From NCBI RefSeq assembly GCF_008107685.1, contig NZ_VIRF01000074.1, positions 25,088 to 89,087 on the forward strand: a stretch of DNA of 64,000 nucleotides, in the 5' to 3' direction. Shown here piece after piece: positions 9,768 to 18,123 of the stretch. The position numbers were made by a program, and so were the translations under genes. The notes beneath the pieces were generated by a model that saw nothing but the letters and a program-made list of their open reading frames with translations, had not been told where the DNA came from and ran no database searches. Origin of the DNA: Novosphingobium sp. BW1. GTDB lineage: Bacteria > Pseudomonadota > Alphaproteobacteria > Sphingomonadales > Sphingomonadaceae. Numbering within the stretch: position 1 is the stretch's first letter; each line of letters starts with the position of its first letter.

Positions 9768-10139
9768 TCAGATTGCGAGTTCGGCTTCGACCGAGCGCAG
9801 CTTGATGCGGGCAAGGGCGAGATTGGCCTGCTTGCGGTCGAGCAGCAGGTAGGCGAACAGGCCAGCGCCCGAATCGTCGGTCAGCGGACGGATCAGCTGG
9901 TAGTGTTCGCCCAGCGTGATGAGCATGTCCTCAACCGGATCGTTGAGCTTGAGGAGCTCCTGCACGTTCATCTGTGCGCGCATCACCTCGCTGCTGCCCG
10001 CCGCGGCCAAGTCAAGGTCCCCGCCGTCGCGCATTTCGCCGACGGTCGCGATGGTCATGCCGCTCGCGCTGTCAACGAGAGCGGCCGCGATGGCGCCGTT
10101 GATGGTCATGAGTTCGGCGAGCTTGGCTTCGAAATCCAT
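9768..10139 (-). CDS. Roadblock/LC7-domain protein
   Basis: 123 residues with the Roadblock/LC7 fold pattern: an N-terminal helix (MDFEAKLAELMTINGAIAAA), a strand ALVDSASGMTIATVG, a central helix, and the strand pair MLITLGEHYQLIRPL and LFAYLLLDRKQANLALAR. Bacterial members bind small GTPases (MglB with MglA) or act in signalling. No GTPase gene is nearby. It lies just downstream of the split PAS gene on the same strand, suggesting a shared transcript and a possible signalling link. Confidence 0.75.
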   Translation of the reverse strand: MDFEAKLAELMTINGAIAAALVDSASGMTIATVGEMRDGGDLDLAAAGSSEVMRAQMNVQELLKLNDPVEDMLITLGEHYQLIRPLTDDSGAGLFAYLLLDRKQANLALARIKLRSVEAELAI

Positions 10140-10244
10140 GGTGTAATCCTTGAAAGCTGTGTCTCGGTCCGGCTGCGCGCATAGTCATGGGCAGGCGTCG
10201 GCACCCGAGCGGTGTCATTATGGGAATGGTCAGGCCCGAGCGTC

Positions 10245-11102
10245 TCAGGCGGCAACCGTGTTGAGCGAGAGAATCGTATCGAGGCTGCGCTGGAGCTCGG
10301 CGCTCTCGAAGGCCACGACGCCGCCTGCGAAGGCTTCGGCAGTATCGTGAAGCCCCGCCAGTTCGTCGACCAGACCCGCCAGCGCGTCGTCGAGGACCGG
10401 GAGAAGGGCTTCCATTTCATGGCGAATGTCCGACTTCTCGATCAGGCTGCGCCACTTGCGCAGCAAGAGGGTGGTGACCTTGAGCGTGCTCTCGGTCGCC
10501 TTGATCTGCGCGCTCATGTGCCGGGCCTGGTCGCGATCATCGTCGAGGCAAGTGTGCATCGAATCGATCCCGTTCTCGAGCGTCTGGACAAGCGCCTGTG
10601 TGGCCGCGCTGGAGGTTTCCGGGTCCTCGCGACCATCGATTGTGTCGGCAGCGAAGCGGCAGACCGATTCGGCCTGGAGTTGCGCGATGCTGACCGACGC
10701 GCGCAGGCCATGACGCTGGACGCAGGTCTGGTCGACCGCATCGAGCACGCCCTGCATGGTGGCAGCGACCTTGTGGCACTGCTCCTCCAACGCTGGGGCG
10801 GCCTTGGCGACGTGCGGCTCGACCTTGGCATTCCCGGTGACGACGAAGCGCGCATTGGCAAGCGCCTCTTCCAGCCGTCCCAGGCAGTTCACCGCCTTTG
10901 CGACCCGTATGTCGAGCGCTTCGGCCAGATGGTCGGCGTTGGCAAGTCCATCTGCCAGCGTGCGCACCTGTCCCTCGATAACCGCACCCGCGTCGAGCAG
11001 CGCGCGGGCGCCACCGGTCGCCGACGGGCGGGTCGGAATGGTGGCACCGGCCTGGAAGCGCAGCTCCAGCTCGCGCGGGAGGAAGGCGTTCTGGAAGGCC
11101 TC
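10245..11102 (-). pseudogene. C-terminal part of PAS-sensor gene, beyond an in-frame TAG
   Basis: Immediately after the TAG at 11103-11105 the same frame stays open to 10245, 285 sense codons. It starts EAFQNAFLPRELELRFQAG and ends LSLNTVAA. The only plausible new start is a GTG at 10967, which would leave 46 coding-like codons untranslated. The protein is mostly helical, with a cysteine/histidine pair in EEQCHKVA and helices like those of a cytoplasmic chemoreceptor-type signalling region; no clear known domain is visible. It is either the disabled second half of a 449-codon gene, or a separate GTG-started 240-residue protein. Confidence 0.6.
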
Positions 11103-11594
11103 CTAGCTGGCGTAGCCCAGCTTGGCGAGTTCGGCGAGGATCACCTCTTCACCGATGCGCGCCGCACGGCCTGCGCTCTCGCCCTGCGCTATCGCCTGGA
11201 TCTCGGCCTCGCGGGCGGCTTCATAGACCGTGTGGACCGTGTCGCGAATGCCCAGATCAATCGGGCGCGCGCGCACCGAAATATAGCCTTTGCCCAGCGG
11301 CGAGACGGTGGCCAGTGCCCAGTAGCTGCTGCCGTCACCCGCCAGGTTGAAGACATAGCCGCTGAACGCGCGGCGGGCCCCGATCGCCTCCCACATGAGG
11401 CGGAAGACGCCGCCCGGCATGTCGGGATGACGGATGAGGTTGTGCGGCGCACCAATAAGACCGTCGCGATCTAGACGCGCCATTTCGACGAACACCTGGT
11501 TCGCCTGCTCGATGACCCCCTTGGAATCGGTCGTCGAGAAGAACAGGTCATCGAGGGCGACCTCGTGGAATGCTCCTGTCGGTTCGAATGTCAT
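11103..11594 (-). CDS. PAS-domain sensor protein, N-terminal part ending at an in-frame TAG
   Basis: 163 residues. The pattern DLFFSTTDSKGVIEQANQVF, then GLIGAPHNLIRHPDMPGGVF and YVFNLAGDGSSYWALATVSP is that of Aer-type PAS domains (energy/redox taxis receptors, where N-x-x-R-H-P-D-M-P is typical). The protein ends LAELAKLGYAS at TAG 11103-11105, and the frame continues open for 285 codons without a shift. The expected full-length product would be a PAS receptor fused to a helical signalling module. Without the second half it would be a soluble PAS domain with no output. A Roadblock gene follows. Confidence 0.75.
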   Translation of the reverse strand: MTFEPTGAFHEVALDDLFFSTTDSKGVIEQANQVFVEMARLDRDGLIGAPHNLIRHPDMPGGVFRLMWEAIGARRAFSGYVFNLAGDGSSYWALATVSPLGKGYISVRARPIDLGIRDTVHTVYEAAREAEIQAIAQGESAGRAARIGEEVILAELAKLGYAS

Positions 11595-11728
11595 GGATGG
11601 CTCCTTGTCCCTGCGTCCTGGACACGCAGGGACTAATCCGAATCGCCATCCCCTGGCTTTGATCTCACATAACTAACGATGCGGTAACTACGCCTGGAAA
11701 CATCTGATAAACAGATATTTACATGCCG

Positions 11729-13123
11729 TTAATCGGCCTTCTCATAGCGATTGCGGAGCATCTGCCAGGCTGCGCGCAGGCCCAGCGCCGCGCCACCCTT
11801 GCTGCGGCCGGGCTTGACCGAAGGGCGCCAGGCGAAAGTGTCGAAGTGGACCCAGTCCACGCCCTTGGGCACGAACCGGTCGAGGAACAGTGCGGCCGTG
11901 GTGGAGCCTGCAAAGCCCCCGCCCGAACCTGCATTGTTGATGTCGGCGATGTCCGACTTCATGTACTCGCGGTACCCTTCGTGGAGCGGCAGGCGCCAGC
12001 AGGCATCGTCGGTGGCGATTCCGGCTTCGAGCAGGGCATTGGCGGTGTCATCCTCGCGCGCGAAAAGCGCGGGCAGGTCCGGCCCCAGCGCCACGCGCGC
12101 AGCGCCTGTAAGCGTCGCAAAATCGATCACCAGCTCGGGCTCGTTCTCGCCTGCGCGCGCCAGCGCATCGCCCAAGACGAGGCGCCCTTCCGCGTCGGTA
12201 TTGCCGATCTCGACCGAGATCCCCGCGCGCGACTTCAGGATGTCGCCCGGTCGGAAGCTGTTGCCCGCAATCGCGTTCTCGACCGCCGGGACCAGCAGGT
12301 GCAGGCGCACCGGCAGCTGCGCCTGCATGATGAGGCGCGCCAGCGCGAGGGCGTGCGCCGCGCCGCCCATGTCCTTCTTCATCAGCAGCATCCCTGCGCT
12401 GGGCTTCACGTCGAGACCGCCCGAATCGAAACACACACCCTTGCCCACGATGGCGATGCGCGGGTGCTTGGGGTTGCCCCATTCCAGCTCGATCATGCGC
12501 GGCGCATGGCTGCGCGCAGCGGCACGCCCTACGGCGTGGACCATCGGGAAATCATGTTCGAGCATGTCGCCCCGGGTCACACGGATCTCGGCCCGGTAGG
12601 CCTTGTGCAGGTTCTCCGCCTCGGCCTCGAGCTGGGCGGGGCCCATGTCCTCGGCGGGCGTGTTGACAAGGTCGCGCACCAGCATGACCGCCTCGGCTTC
12701 GGCGAGGGTCGGCTCGATCGCCTTGACCTCGCTTGTGAGGAGCACGCGTGGCCCCTCCTCCTTGGGTTCGGAGACGTAACGGTCGAAACGGTACTGGCCC
12801 GTGACCCAGCCGAACATCGCCGCGCCCGGCTCGCCGCCGATGCGGCGATAGGTGCCTGCAGGCAGCGTCTCGGCCAGCTTGGCCATGCACCAGCAGGAAA
12901 GCCTGTCGGTATCGGCGACACCGGCAACGGCCATCCAGCCCTCGCCATCAGGAAGGATTGCCTGGGCACCCGCATCGCCCTCGAAGCGCTGCGCCTCGAG
13001 CGCGGTGCGCTGGGCTGCATTCAACCCCTTGCGGACGGCGTCGAACCCATCCTTGTCGACGAGGTGGATGGAAACCGCGCTCTGGCCGCGATCAGGCTGA
13101 ATCAATGCGTTCTTGTCGCTCAT
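11729..13123 (-). CDS. Leucyl aminopeptidase family protein (peptidase M17)
   Basis: 464 residues. The M17 two-metal site is visible: VGKGVCFDSGGLDVKPSAGM supplies the Lys and Asp, KKDMGGAA the second segment, and IGNTDAEGRLVLGDAL is the family signature. DLVNTPAEDMGP marks the linker. It removes N-terminal amino acids from peptides in the cytoplasm using two divalent metals. The C-terminal DTFAWRPSVKPGRSKGG is also typical. It is monocistronic; 135 bases separate it from the PAS gene. Confidence 0.93.
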   Translation of the reverse strand: MSDKNALIQPDRGQSAVSIHLVDKDGFDAVRKGLNAAQRTALEAQRFEGDAGAQAILPDGEGWMAVAGVADTDRLSCWCMAKLAETLPAGTYRRIGGEPGAAMFGWVTGQYRFDRYVSEPKEEGPRVLLTSEVKAIEPTLAEAEAVMLVRDLVNTPAEDMGPAQLEAEAENLHKAYRAEIRVTRGDMLEHDFPMVHAVGRAAARSHAPRMIELEWGNPKHPRIAIVGKGVCFDSGGLDVKPSAGMLLMKKDMGGAAHALALARLIMQAQLPVRLHLLVPAVENAIAGNSFRPGDILKSRAGISVEIGNTDAEGRLVLGDALARAGENEPELVIDFATLTGAARVALGPDLPALFAREDDTANALLEAGIATDDACWRLPLHEGYREYMKSDIADINNAGSGGGFAGSTTAALFLDRFVPKGVDWVHFDTFAWRPSVKPGRSKGGAALGLRAAWQMLRNRYEKAD

Positions 13124-13329
13124 GGCGCATATCTAGACCCGCCTTCGCGCAAAGGGCAATTGCCCATTGCGCCCGCGGGCGTGGGGCGATGCGCCATCGC
13201 AGCCCCGTCGCAGGCGCCCTCTATCCCCAGCGGGCGTGCGCTCAGGCTGGATTCAGGCCGCTGCGTGCTTCATGCTCCCTCTTCAAGGCCTTACGGGGCA
13301 CCACGAACACCGGACAGGGATTAGGGACG

Positions 13330-14181
13330 ATGCGCGCGAAGCTGGCACTGGGATGCGCCGGAACACTGGCACTGATGGCTGGCGGGTGCAGCGGCACTGC
13401 GGCGCCGGACGCCAGCGGAACGGCAAGCCCGCCTACAGCCTCGGACACCGCGCTCCCCCCGCAGGACGAGGCCAGCGCACCCGCACCCGAGGTGGACGGT
13501 CCCGCCGTCGATGTGGCCGACCTCAACCTCGAGGAAGACACCGACTTGTACGAGTTCCAGTTCTCCTACCCAGCCAAGGCCGCCGCTATTCCCGAACTCA
13601 AGTCCTGGTTCGAGGAGCACCGCAGCGCCGCACGGGCCGAGCTGGCAAGCTCATCCAAGCGCGACCGCGAGGAGGCGGAAAAGACCGGCTACCCCTTCCG
13701 CGCCCACAGCTTCGGGGCGAACTGGCAGGTCGTGACCGACCTTCCCGACTGGCTTTCGCTGTCTTCGGAATTTTACACCTTCAGCGGCGGCGCCCACGGC
13801 ATGAGTGGCTTCGACGCCCGTGTCTGGAACCGCAAGACCGGAACGCTCCAGCGCGCGACCGACCTCTTCACCAGCCTCGAGGCGCTTTCGGGTGCCCTGC
13901 GCAAGCGGTTCTGCAAGGTGCTCGACGACAAGCGCATCGCCCGGCGCGGTAGCCCGCTCGATCCCGGGGGTACCTTCAGCGAGTGCATCGATCCGGTACG
14001 CCAGACGGTGCTGCTGGGCTCCTCAAACGGCGCCACCTTCGACCGCATCGGCTTCCAGATCGCGCCTTACGAGGCAGGCCCCTATGCAGAGGGCAGCTAC
14101 GAGATCACCCTGCCCGTCGACGGCGCCGTGATGCGCGCGCTCAAACCGCAGTACCGCGCCAGTTTTTCGATACCGGACTGA
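13330..14181 (+). CDS. DUF3298/RsiV-like lipoprotein
   Basis: 283 residues from the ATG at 13330, with AGGGA just before it; the longer upstream ORF has no signal. Lipoprotein signal ending LMAGGCSG. After an Ala/Pro-rich linker, the segment YEFQFSYPAKAAAIPELKSW and later EFYTFSGGAHGMSGFDARVW plus LQRATDLFTS match the DUF3298/DUF4163 (PdaC/RsiV-like) pattern: F-S-Y-P, G-G-A-H-G, D-L-F. Members are extracytoplasmic and some bind lysozyme or peptidoglycan. The ligand is unknown. The gene is 42 bases upstream of map. Confidence 0.8.
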   Translation: MRAKLALGCAGTLALMAGGCSGTAAPDASGTASPPTASDTALPPQDEASAPAPEVDGPAVDVADLNLEEDTDLYEFQFSYPAKAAAIPELKSWFEEHRSAARAELASSSKRDREEAEKTGYPFRAHSFGANWQVVTDLPDWLSLSSEFYTFSGGAHGMSGFDARVWNRKTGTLQRATDLFTSLEALSGALRKRFCKVLDDKRIARRGSPLDPGGTFSECIDPVRQTVLLGSSNGATFDRIGFQIAPYEAGPYAEGSYEITLPVDGAVMRALKPQYRASFSIPD

Positions 14182-14202
14182 GATCTTCTCGCATTTCGTG
14201 CG

Positions 14203-14221
14203 CCCTCCCGCTATGGGAGGG
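14203..14221 (+). promoter_or_regulatory. Hairpin enclosing the map ribosome binding site
   Basis: CCCTCCC (14203-14209), a five-base loop and GGGAGGG (14215-14221) form a perfect 7-bp stem. GGGAGG is also the Shine-Dalgarno sequence of map, whose ATG is at 14224. Folding would hide it. Confidence 0.55.
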
Positions 14222-14223
14222 GC

Positions 14224-15054
14224 ATGACCGAATACCAGACTGTGGAACCTGACGACCAGGCCGTCCTGCGCGACGGCACCATCAAGCTGCATGGCGCAGA
14301 GGCGTTCGAAGGCATGCGCAAGGCCGGGCGGCTCGCCGCCGAGATCCTCGACGAGATCGCCGACATGGTGCAGCCGGGCGTGACCACCGCCGCGATCGAC
14401 GACAAGGTGCGCGAGATGACCCTCGATGCGGGCGCGGTTCCCGCCACGCTGGGCTACCGCGGCTACCAGCATTCATGCTGCATCTCGATCAACCACGTGG
14501 TATGCCACGGCATCCCGTCGGACAAGACACTCAAGGACGGGGACATCCTCAACATCGACGTGACCCCGCTGCTCGGCGGCTGGCACGGCGATAGCAGCCG
14601 CATGTACTTTTCGGGCGAGCCCTCGCTCAAGGCCCGCCGCCTGGTCGAGGTGACCTACGAGTGCCTGATGATCGGCATCGAACAGGCAAAGCCCGGCAAC
14701 CACATCGGCGACATCGGCGCGGCAATTCAGCAGTACGCGGAATCGCACCGCTACGGCGTTGTGCGCGAATTCTGCGGCCATGGCCTGGGCCGCCTGTTCC
14801 ACGATGCCCCCGAAGTCGTCCACGCCGCGCGCGCGGGCACCGGCGCAGAAATCCGCCCGGGCATGCTCTTCACCATCGAGCCGATGATCAACCTGGGCAA
14901 GCCGGCGGTGAAGCTTCTCAACGACGGCTGGACCGCAGTCACCCGCGACAAGTCGCTCTCGGCGCAGTTCGAGCACTCGATCGGCATTACCGAGGACGGC
15001 TGCGAGATCTTCACGCTGAGCCCTGGCGCGCGTCACAAGCCGCCTTACGCCTGA
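14224..15054 (+). CDS. map: Methionine aminopeptidase type I
   Basis: 276 residues. The five metal ligands are visible in context: NIDVTPLLGGWHGDSSRMY (two Asp), REFCGHGLGRLFHD (His), TIEPMINLG (Glu) and LSAQFEHSIGIT (Glu). The HGIPS segment precedes them. It removes the initiator methionine from nascent proteins. The N-terminal extension of about 20 residues before the KxxxMRxAGRL core is normal in alphaproteobacteria. The Shine-Dalgarno sequence is inside a hairpin. The last 10 bases overlap the convergent DUF3142 gene. Confidence 0.95.
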   Translation: MTEYQTVEPDDQAVLRDGTIKLHGAEAFEGMRKAGRLAAEILDEIADMVQPGVTTAAIDDKVREMTLDAGAVPATLGYRGYQHSCCISINHVVCHGIPSDKTLKDGDILNIDVTPLLGGWHGDSSRMYFSGEPSLKARRLVEVTYECLMIGIEQAKPGNHIGDIGAAIQQYAESHRYGVVREFCGHGLGRLFHDAPEVVHAARAGTGAEIRPGMLFTIEPMINLGKPAVKLLNDGWTAVTRDKSLSAQFEHSIGITEDGCEIFTLSPGARHKPPYA

Positions 15055-15827
15055 GGCGCGCCTTCGCCGGCGTCCCCGCTTCCGACCAGGAACACCACGT
15101 AGCCGCGAAACCCCGCCCCGGCTTCCAAGCCGGGCGGGGCACGCCACTCGCCGCCCTCGACCAGCCCGACGCGGTAGGGCAGGCCCAGGCGCTCGAGCGA
15201 GGCCAGGTAGCGTTCGTAGCCGGGGATCGTCGCGCGGCCCTGGTAGGTCTGGACCACGATTTCATCCACACAGTCGGCAAGGCTTGCGAGCGCATCCGCT
15301 GAACCTCCTGCACTCCAGTCCATCATCCCGGTGATGCCCAGCTTGAAGCGCGCGGGCAGACGCGCGCGCAGGCCTACGAGAAACTGCGCGTATCCGGCGA
15401 GCCCGTGCGTCGCAGCATCGAAATCGATCTGGAGGCCCTCCACCGCATTGCCCGCTGCGGCCCAGCGGACGAGCTGGCCCAGCACCGCTGTGTAGAGCCC
15501 TTCCTCCCAGTCGAGCCGCTCAACGCGCAAGCTCATCCACACGCGCGGCTTCAAGGTTCGCGGTACGGCGCGCAAGGGGACATAAACGCTGGCCTGTGCC
15601 ACGCGCACTTCGCCTCCAAGCAGATAGACAAGGGAGGCTTCTCCCAGCCAGGACGGCGGCGCGACACCCGCCCACAGGAAAAACGCCTCGTGATCGCGCG
15701 CGCGGACACGGCCCGGCGCGCGCACTCCGCGCCCGCCACAGGCCGCGAGCAGGAGCGCGAGCGCCGCAACACCTGCGCCCAGCAGCGCGCGGCGGCTTAC
15801 CAGTAGTACCTGAGCCTGGTCGTCCAT
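15045..15827 (-). CDS. DUF3142-like lipoprotein
   Basis: 260 residues. The twin-arginine-like start SRRALLGAGVAALALLLAACG ends in a lipobox, so it is probably an envelope lipoprotein. The body shows HEAFFLWAGV, EGLQIDFDAATHGLAGY, FKLGITGMMDW and VDEIVVQTYQG. This is a TIM-barrel-like pattern with an acidic D-F-D motif, as in DUF3142 and related glycosidase-like folds. The enzyme activity, if any, is unknown. It overlaps by 31 bases the upstream 708-residue envelope gene, so the two are surely translated together, and converges with map. Confidence 0.75.
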   Translation of the reverse strand: MDDQAQVLLVSRRALLGAGVAALALLLAACGGRGVRAPGRVRARDHEAFFLWAGVAPPSWLGEASLVYLLGGEVRVAQASVYVPLRAVPRTLKPRVWMSLRVERLDWEEGLYTAVLGQLVRWAAAGNAVEGLQIDFDAATHGLAGYAQFLVGLRARLPARFKLGITGMMDWSAGGSADALASLADCVDEIVVQTYQGRATIPGYERYLASLERLGLPYRVGLVEGGEWRAPPGLEAGAGFRGYVVFLVGSGDAGEGAPQA

Positions 15828-17923
15828 CGGCTCTTGGGGTAGTCACGCTTGAGGCGCTGGAACCAGATCTTGCGCTGGCTCTCCTGAACATCGGTCGCGC
15901 TGCACGAATTGTTGCCCGAGGGCGCGTAACACATGACCGAGCGGTAGAGCGCATAGGCGCGCTGGTCGGCATTCGCGCGCGCCCCCGCCAGCACCTGCGC
16001 ATAGATCGCCGCGCGGTCCGTCAATTCGCCCGCAAAGTGCGAGGGCGTACCGCCAAGTTCCTCGCGCCCGCGCCAACGCTCCCCAGCCATGTAGCTATCG
16101 AAATTGTTGAGCCGGTAGAAGTCGGCCAGGCACAGGAGTGCGCCCGGATCGGACGCATCGCGCGCCAGGTCCTGGGCCGTTTCGGCCAACGCGGGGCAGG
16201 CGAAATCCTGTTGCCAGCGGCCCTTCGTGAAGTTGCCGAGCGGCACCGCACGTGCCGCATCGCGCAGCCATCCCCCGATCCAGCCCTCGCGCCCTGCGCT
16301 CTGCGGCACCAGCGCCCGGTCGCGCCCAAAATCAGCAAAGTGCCCGCGCGTCAGGTCCTTGTAGAGGAGCGTCATGACCGCGACCTCGCGTTCCAGCGCA
16401 CTCGTGGCGCCCTTCGCCTGTGCGCGCAGTGTCGCGGCACCGGCGACATGCTCCAGGACAATGGCGCGAATCTCGGGCACCTGTACGGGACTCCGGTCGG
16501 CAAAGACCTTCGCCAGTTCGCCGCTGCGCTCCCAGTGGTGGGCCAGCGCAAGTTCGATGGCCGGGCGCTGAAAACGCGGGTCCGCGCCTTTCGCCAGTTG
16601 CTCCCAGAAACCCACCGCGTTGGAATCGCCCAAGGCCTCCAGGGCAAGGCCGCGCAGCATCTGCGCGCTGAAGGCCAGCGGCGTGTAGTGCGTCTTGCGC
16701 GCCTCGTCGGGCAGGAGCTTCAGGACGGCGGCATAGTCACGGCGAACATGGAAGGCCTGCGCGGCCTGGAGGTACGTGTAGAGCGCGCGGTGCCCGGCAA
16801 AGTGCGGCGCCTGCGCGTCGAGTTCCGCCGCGTCCAGCCGTGCGATACGCCGCTCGGACATCACCGGCTCGCTTGCGCGTAGACGCAGCAGGTCCCAGGT
16901 CGCGAGGCTCAGCGCGCTGTCGATTTCACCGTCCCCGGCCGCCTCGAAGAAGAGCTTGGTGTCGATTTCCTCGATCAGGTGGGCGGCTGCGGGGTCGGAG
17001 GTGCTCTCCCGCTCCAGCAGTGCGGCATAGGCTCGGGACAGTTGAGGCCGCTGGCCGCGAAGCCAGAAGGCGCGGCGCGTCAGCCCTCGCGCGGAGGACG
17101 CATAGCGCCCTTCGGGATAGGTGCGCAGATACTTCTCAAGTGCAGCCTGTCCCTGCGCGGCCAGTGCGGCATCGGTCTTCGTGTTGTCGTACCAGCCCCA
17201 TTCATCAATGGCGGGCACCTGCGCGGCGGCGAGCGCGGTGCGCGCCTGCATGTAGAGCGCGGTCTCGGCCACCCAGCCCTGCCCGCTGTCTTCCAGCCCC
17301 CTGAACGTGGCGCGCGCGGCGGCGAAGTCCTCGGCGTAGAAGGCCCGCGCGCCCTTGAGGTAGGCGAGATAATCGCGCCCTGCCGGGCTGGTAACAGAGA
17401 CAGGCCAGGAGAACGGCTCCTGCGTCCCGTCGCACGCCGCCTTCAGATTTCTGCGTGCGCCGACAAGCGCCCCGCGTTCGGCCTCGGAAACGGATGGCGT
17501 GTTTGCCAGAGCTGCCGCGAAGGCCTCGCCCCCGCTGGCAAGCGTCTGGCACAAGGTGCCGCTATAGGCTGGCAGCGGCCAGGTCTGTTCCTCGGCCTGC
17601 GCGCCGGGCCAGAAACCGGCGCGCATGGCGTCCCAGGTAAGAAATACATGGCCGAGCGGCGCCGTTTCCCAGGAACTCGCGGGATAGCCGGCCTCCTTCG
17701 GGATACCGCCCCCCGCTTCCATCATCAGCCAGGAGAGGTTGGTGCGGGTGTCGTTGCGAGCCGACAGGAAGGGAACGCCAGCACATTCGTAATCGGAGAG
17801 GCCCAGACGCCAGCTTGGCGCACAGCCGAAGTCCCCGCTCGCGCCCGCCCCGCTCGCCACCCCCAGGGCCAAGGCCATCGCGGTGGCCATTGCCAGAGCC
17901 CTGCGCCCACTCGATCCCCGCAT
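15797..17923 (-). CDS. Exported helical-repeat (TPR-like) protein, function unknown
   Basis: 708 residues from the ATG at 17923, chosen because it starts a signal peptide (RRALAMATAMALALGVASGAGA); the frame stays open to 18337 over the terminator and pnp end. The mature part begins with a cysteine-containing domain (GCAPSWRLGLSDYECAG). It then has alpha-alpha repeats with TPR-like spacing, for example YLAYLKGARAFYAEDFAAAR and ALEKYLRTYPEGRYASSA, the second resembling BamD-type TPR units. Cysteines near the C-terminus (VMCYAPSGNNSCSATD) could form a disulfide. It overlaps the DUF3142 lipoprotein gene by 31 bases, suggesting a two-protein envelope complex. Confidence 0.7.
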   Translation of the reverse strand: MRGSSGRRALAMATAMALALGVASGAGASGDFGCAPSWRLGLSDYECAGVPFLSARNDTRTNLSWLMMEAGGGIPKEAGYPASSWETAPLGHVFLTWDAMRAGFWPGAQAEEQTWPLPAYSGTLCQTLASGGEAFAAALANTPSVSEAERGALVGARRNLKAACDGTQEPFSWPVSVTSPAGRDYLAYLKGARAFYAEDFAAARATFRGLEDSGQGWVAETALYMQARTALAAAQVPAIDEWGWYDNTKTDAALAAQGQAALEKYLRTYPEGRYASSARGLTRRAFWLRGQRPQLSRAYAALLERESTSDPAAAHLIEEIDTKLFFEAAGDGEIDSALSLATWDLLRLRASEPVMSERRIARLDAAELDAQAPHFAGHRALYTYLQAAQAFHVRRDYAAVLKLLPDEARKTHYTPLAFSAQMLRGLALEALGDSNAVGFWEQLAKGADPRFQRPAIELALAHHWERSGELAKVFADRSPVQVPEIRAIVLEHVAGAATLRAQAKGATSALEREVAVMTLLYKDLTRGHFADFGRDRALVPQSAGREGWIGGWLRDAARAVPLGNFTKGRWQQDFACPALAETAQDLARDASDPGALLCLADFYRLNNFDSYMAGERWRGREELGGTPSHFAGELTDRAAIYAQVLAGARANADQRAYALYRSVMCYAPSGNNSCSATDVQESQRKIWFQRLKRDYPKSRWTTRLRYYW

Positions 17924-18013
17924 CGTCGTCGTGCCCCTACCTGCCAGCGCAGTGTTCCCGCTCCTGCGAATACTCTGCCGGGAACGCCCCCCACAAGTCC
18001 ATAGGACAAAAGA

Positions 18014-18039
18014 AAAGGCCCCGCTTTCGCGGGGCCTTT
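18014..18039 (-). terminator. Bidirectional intrinsic terminator downstream of pnp
   Basis: AAAGGCCCCGC, TTTC loop, GCGGGGCCTTT: a strong GC stem flanked by A and T runs, 70 bases past the pnp stop and before the start of the envelope gene. Confidence 0.8.
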
Positions 18040-18068
18040 CCAAGTTCATTCGGACAGGTCCGAAGTGG

Positions 18069-18123
18069 CGATCAGTCTTCCTTGAGGCCGCTGATCGCCC
18101 CTGACGATCAGTCTTCCTTGAGG
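18069..18123. repeat. 19-bp direct repeat duplicating the end of pnp
   Basis: CGATCAGTCTTCCTTGAGG occurs at 18069-18087 and again at 18105-18123, a 36-base period. The second copy is the real pnp end (codons for LKED plus stop, minus strand). The first lies just beyond the stop. The spacer also lets GGCGATCAG (18067-18075) pair with CTGATCGCC (18091-18099). Confidence 0.8.
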
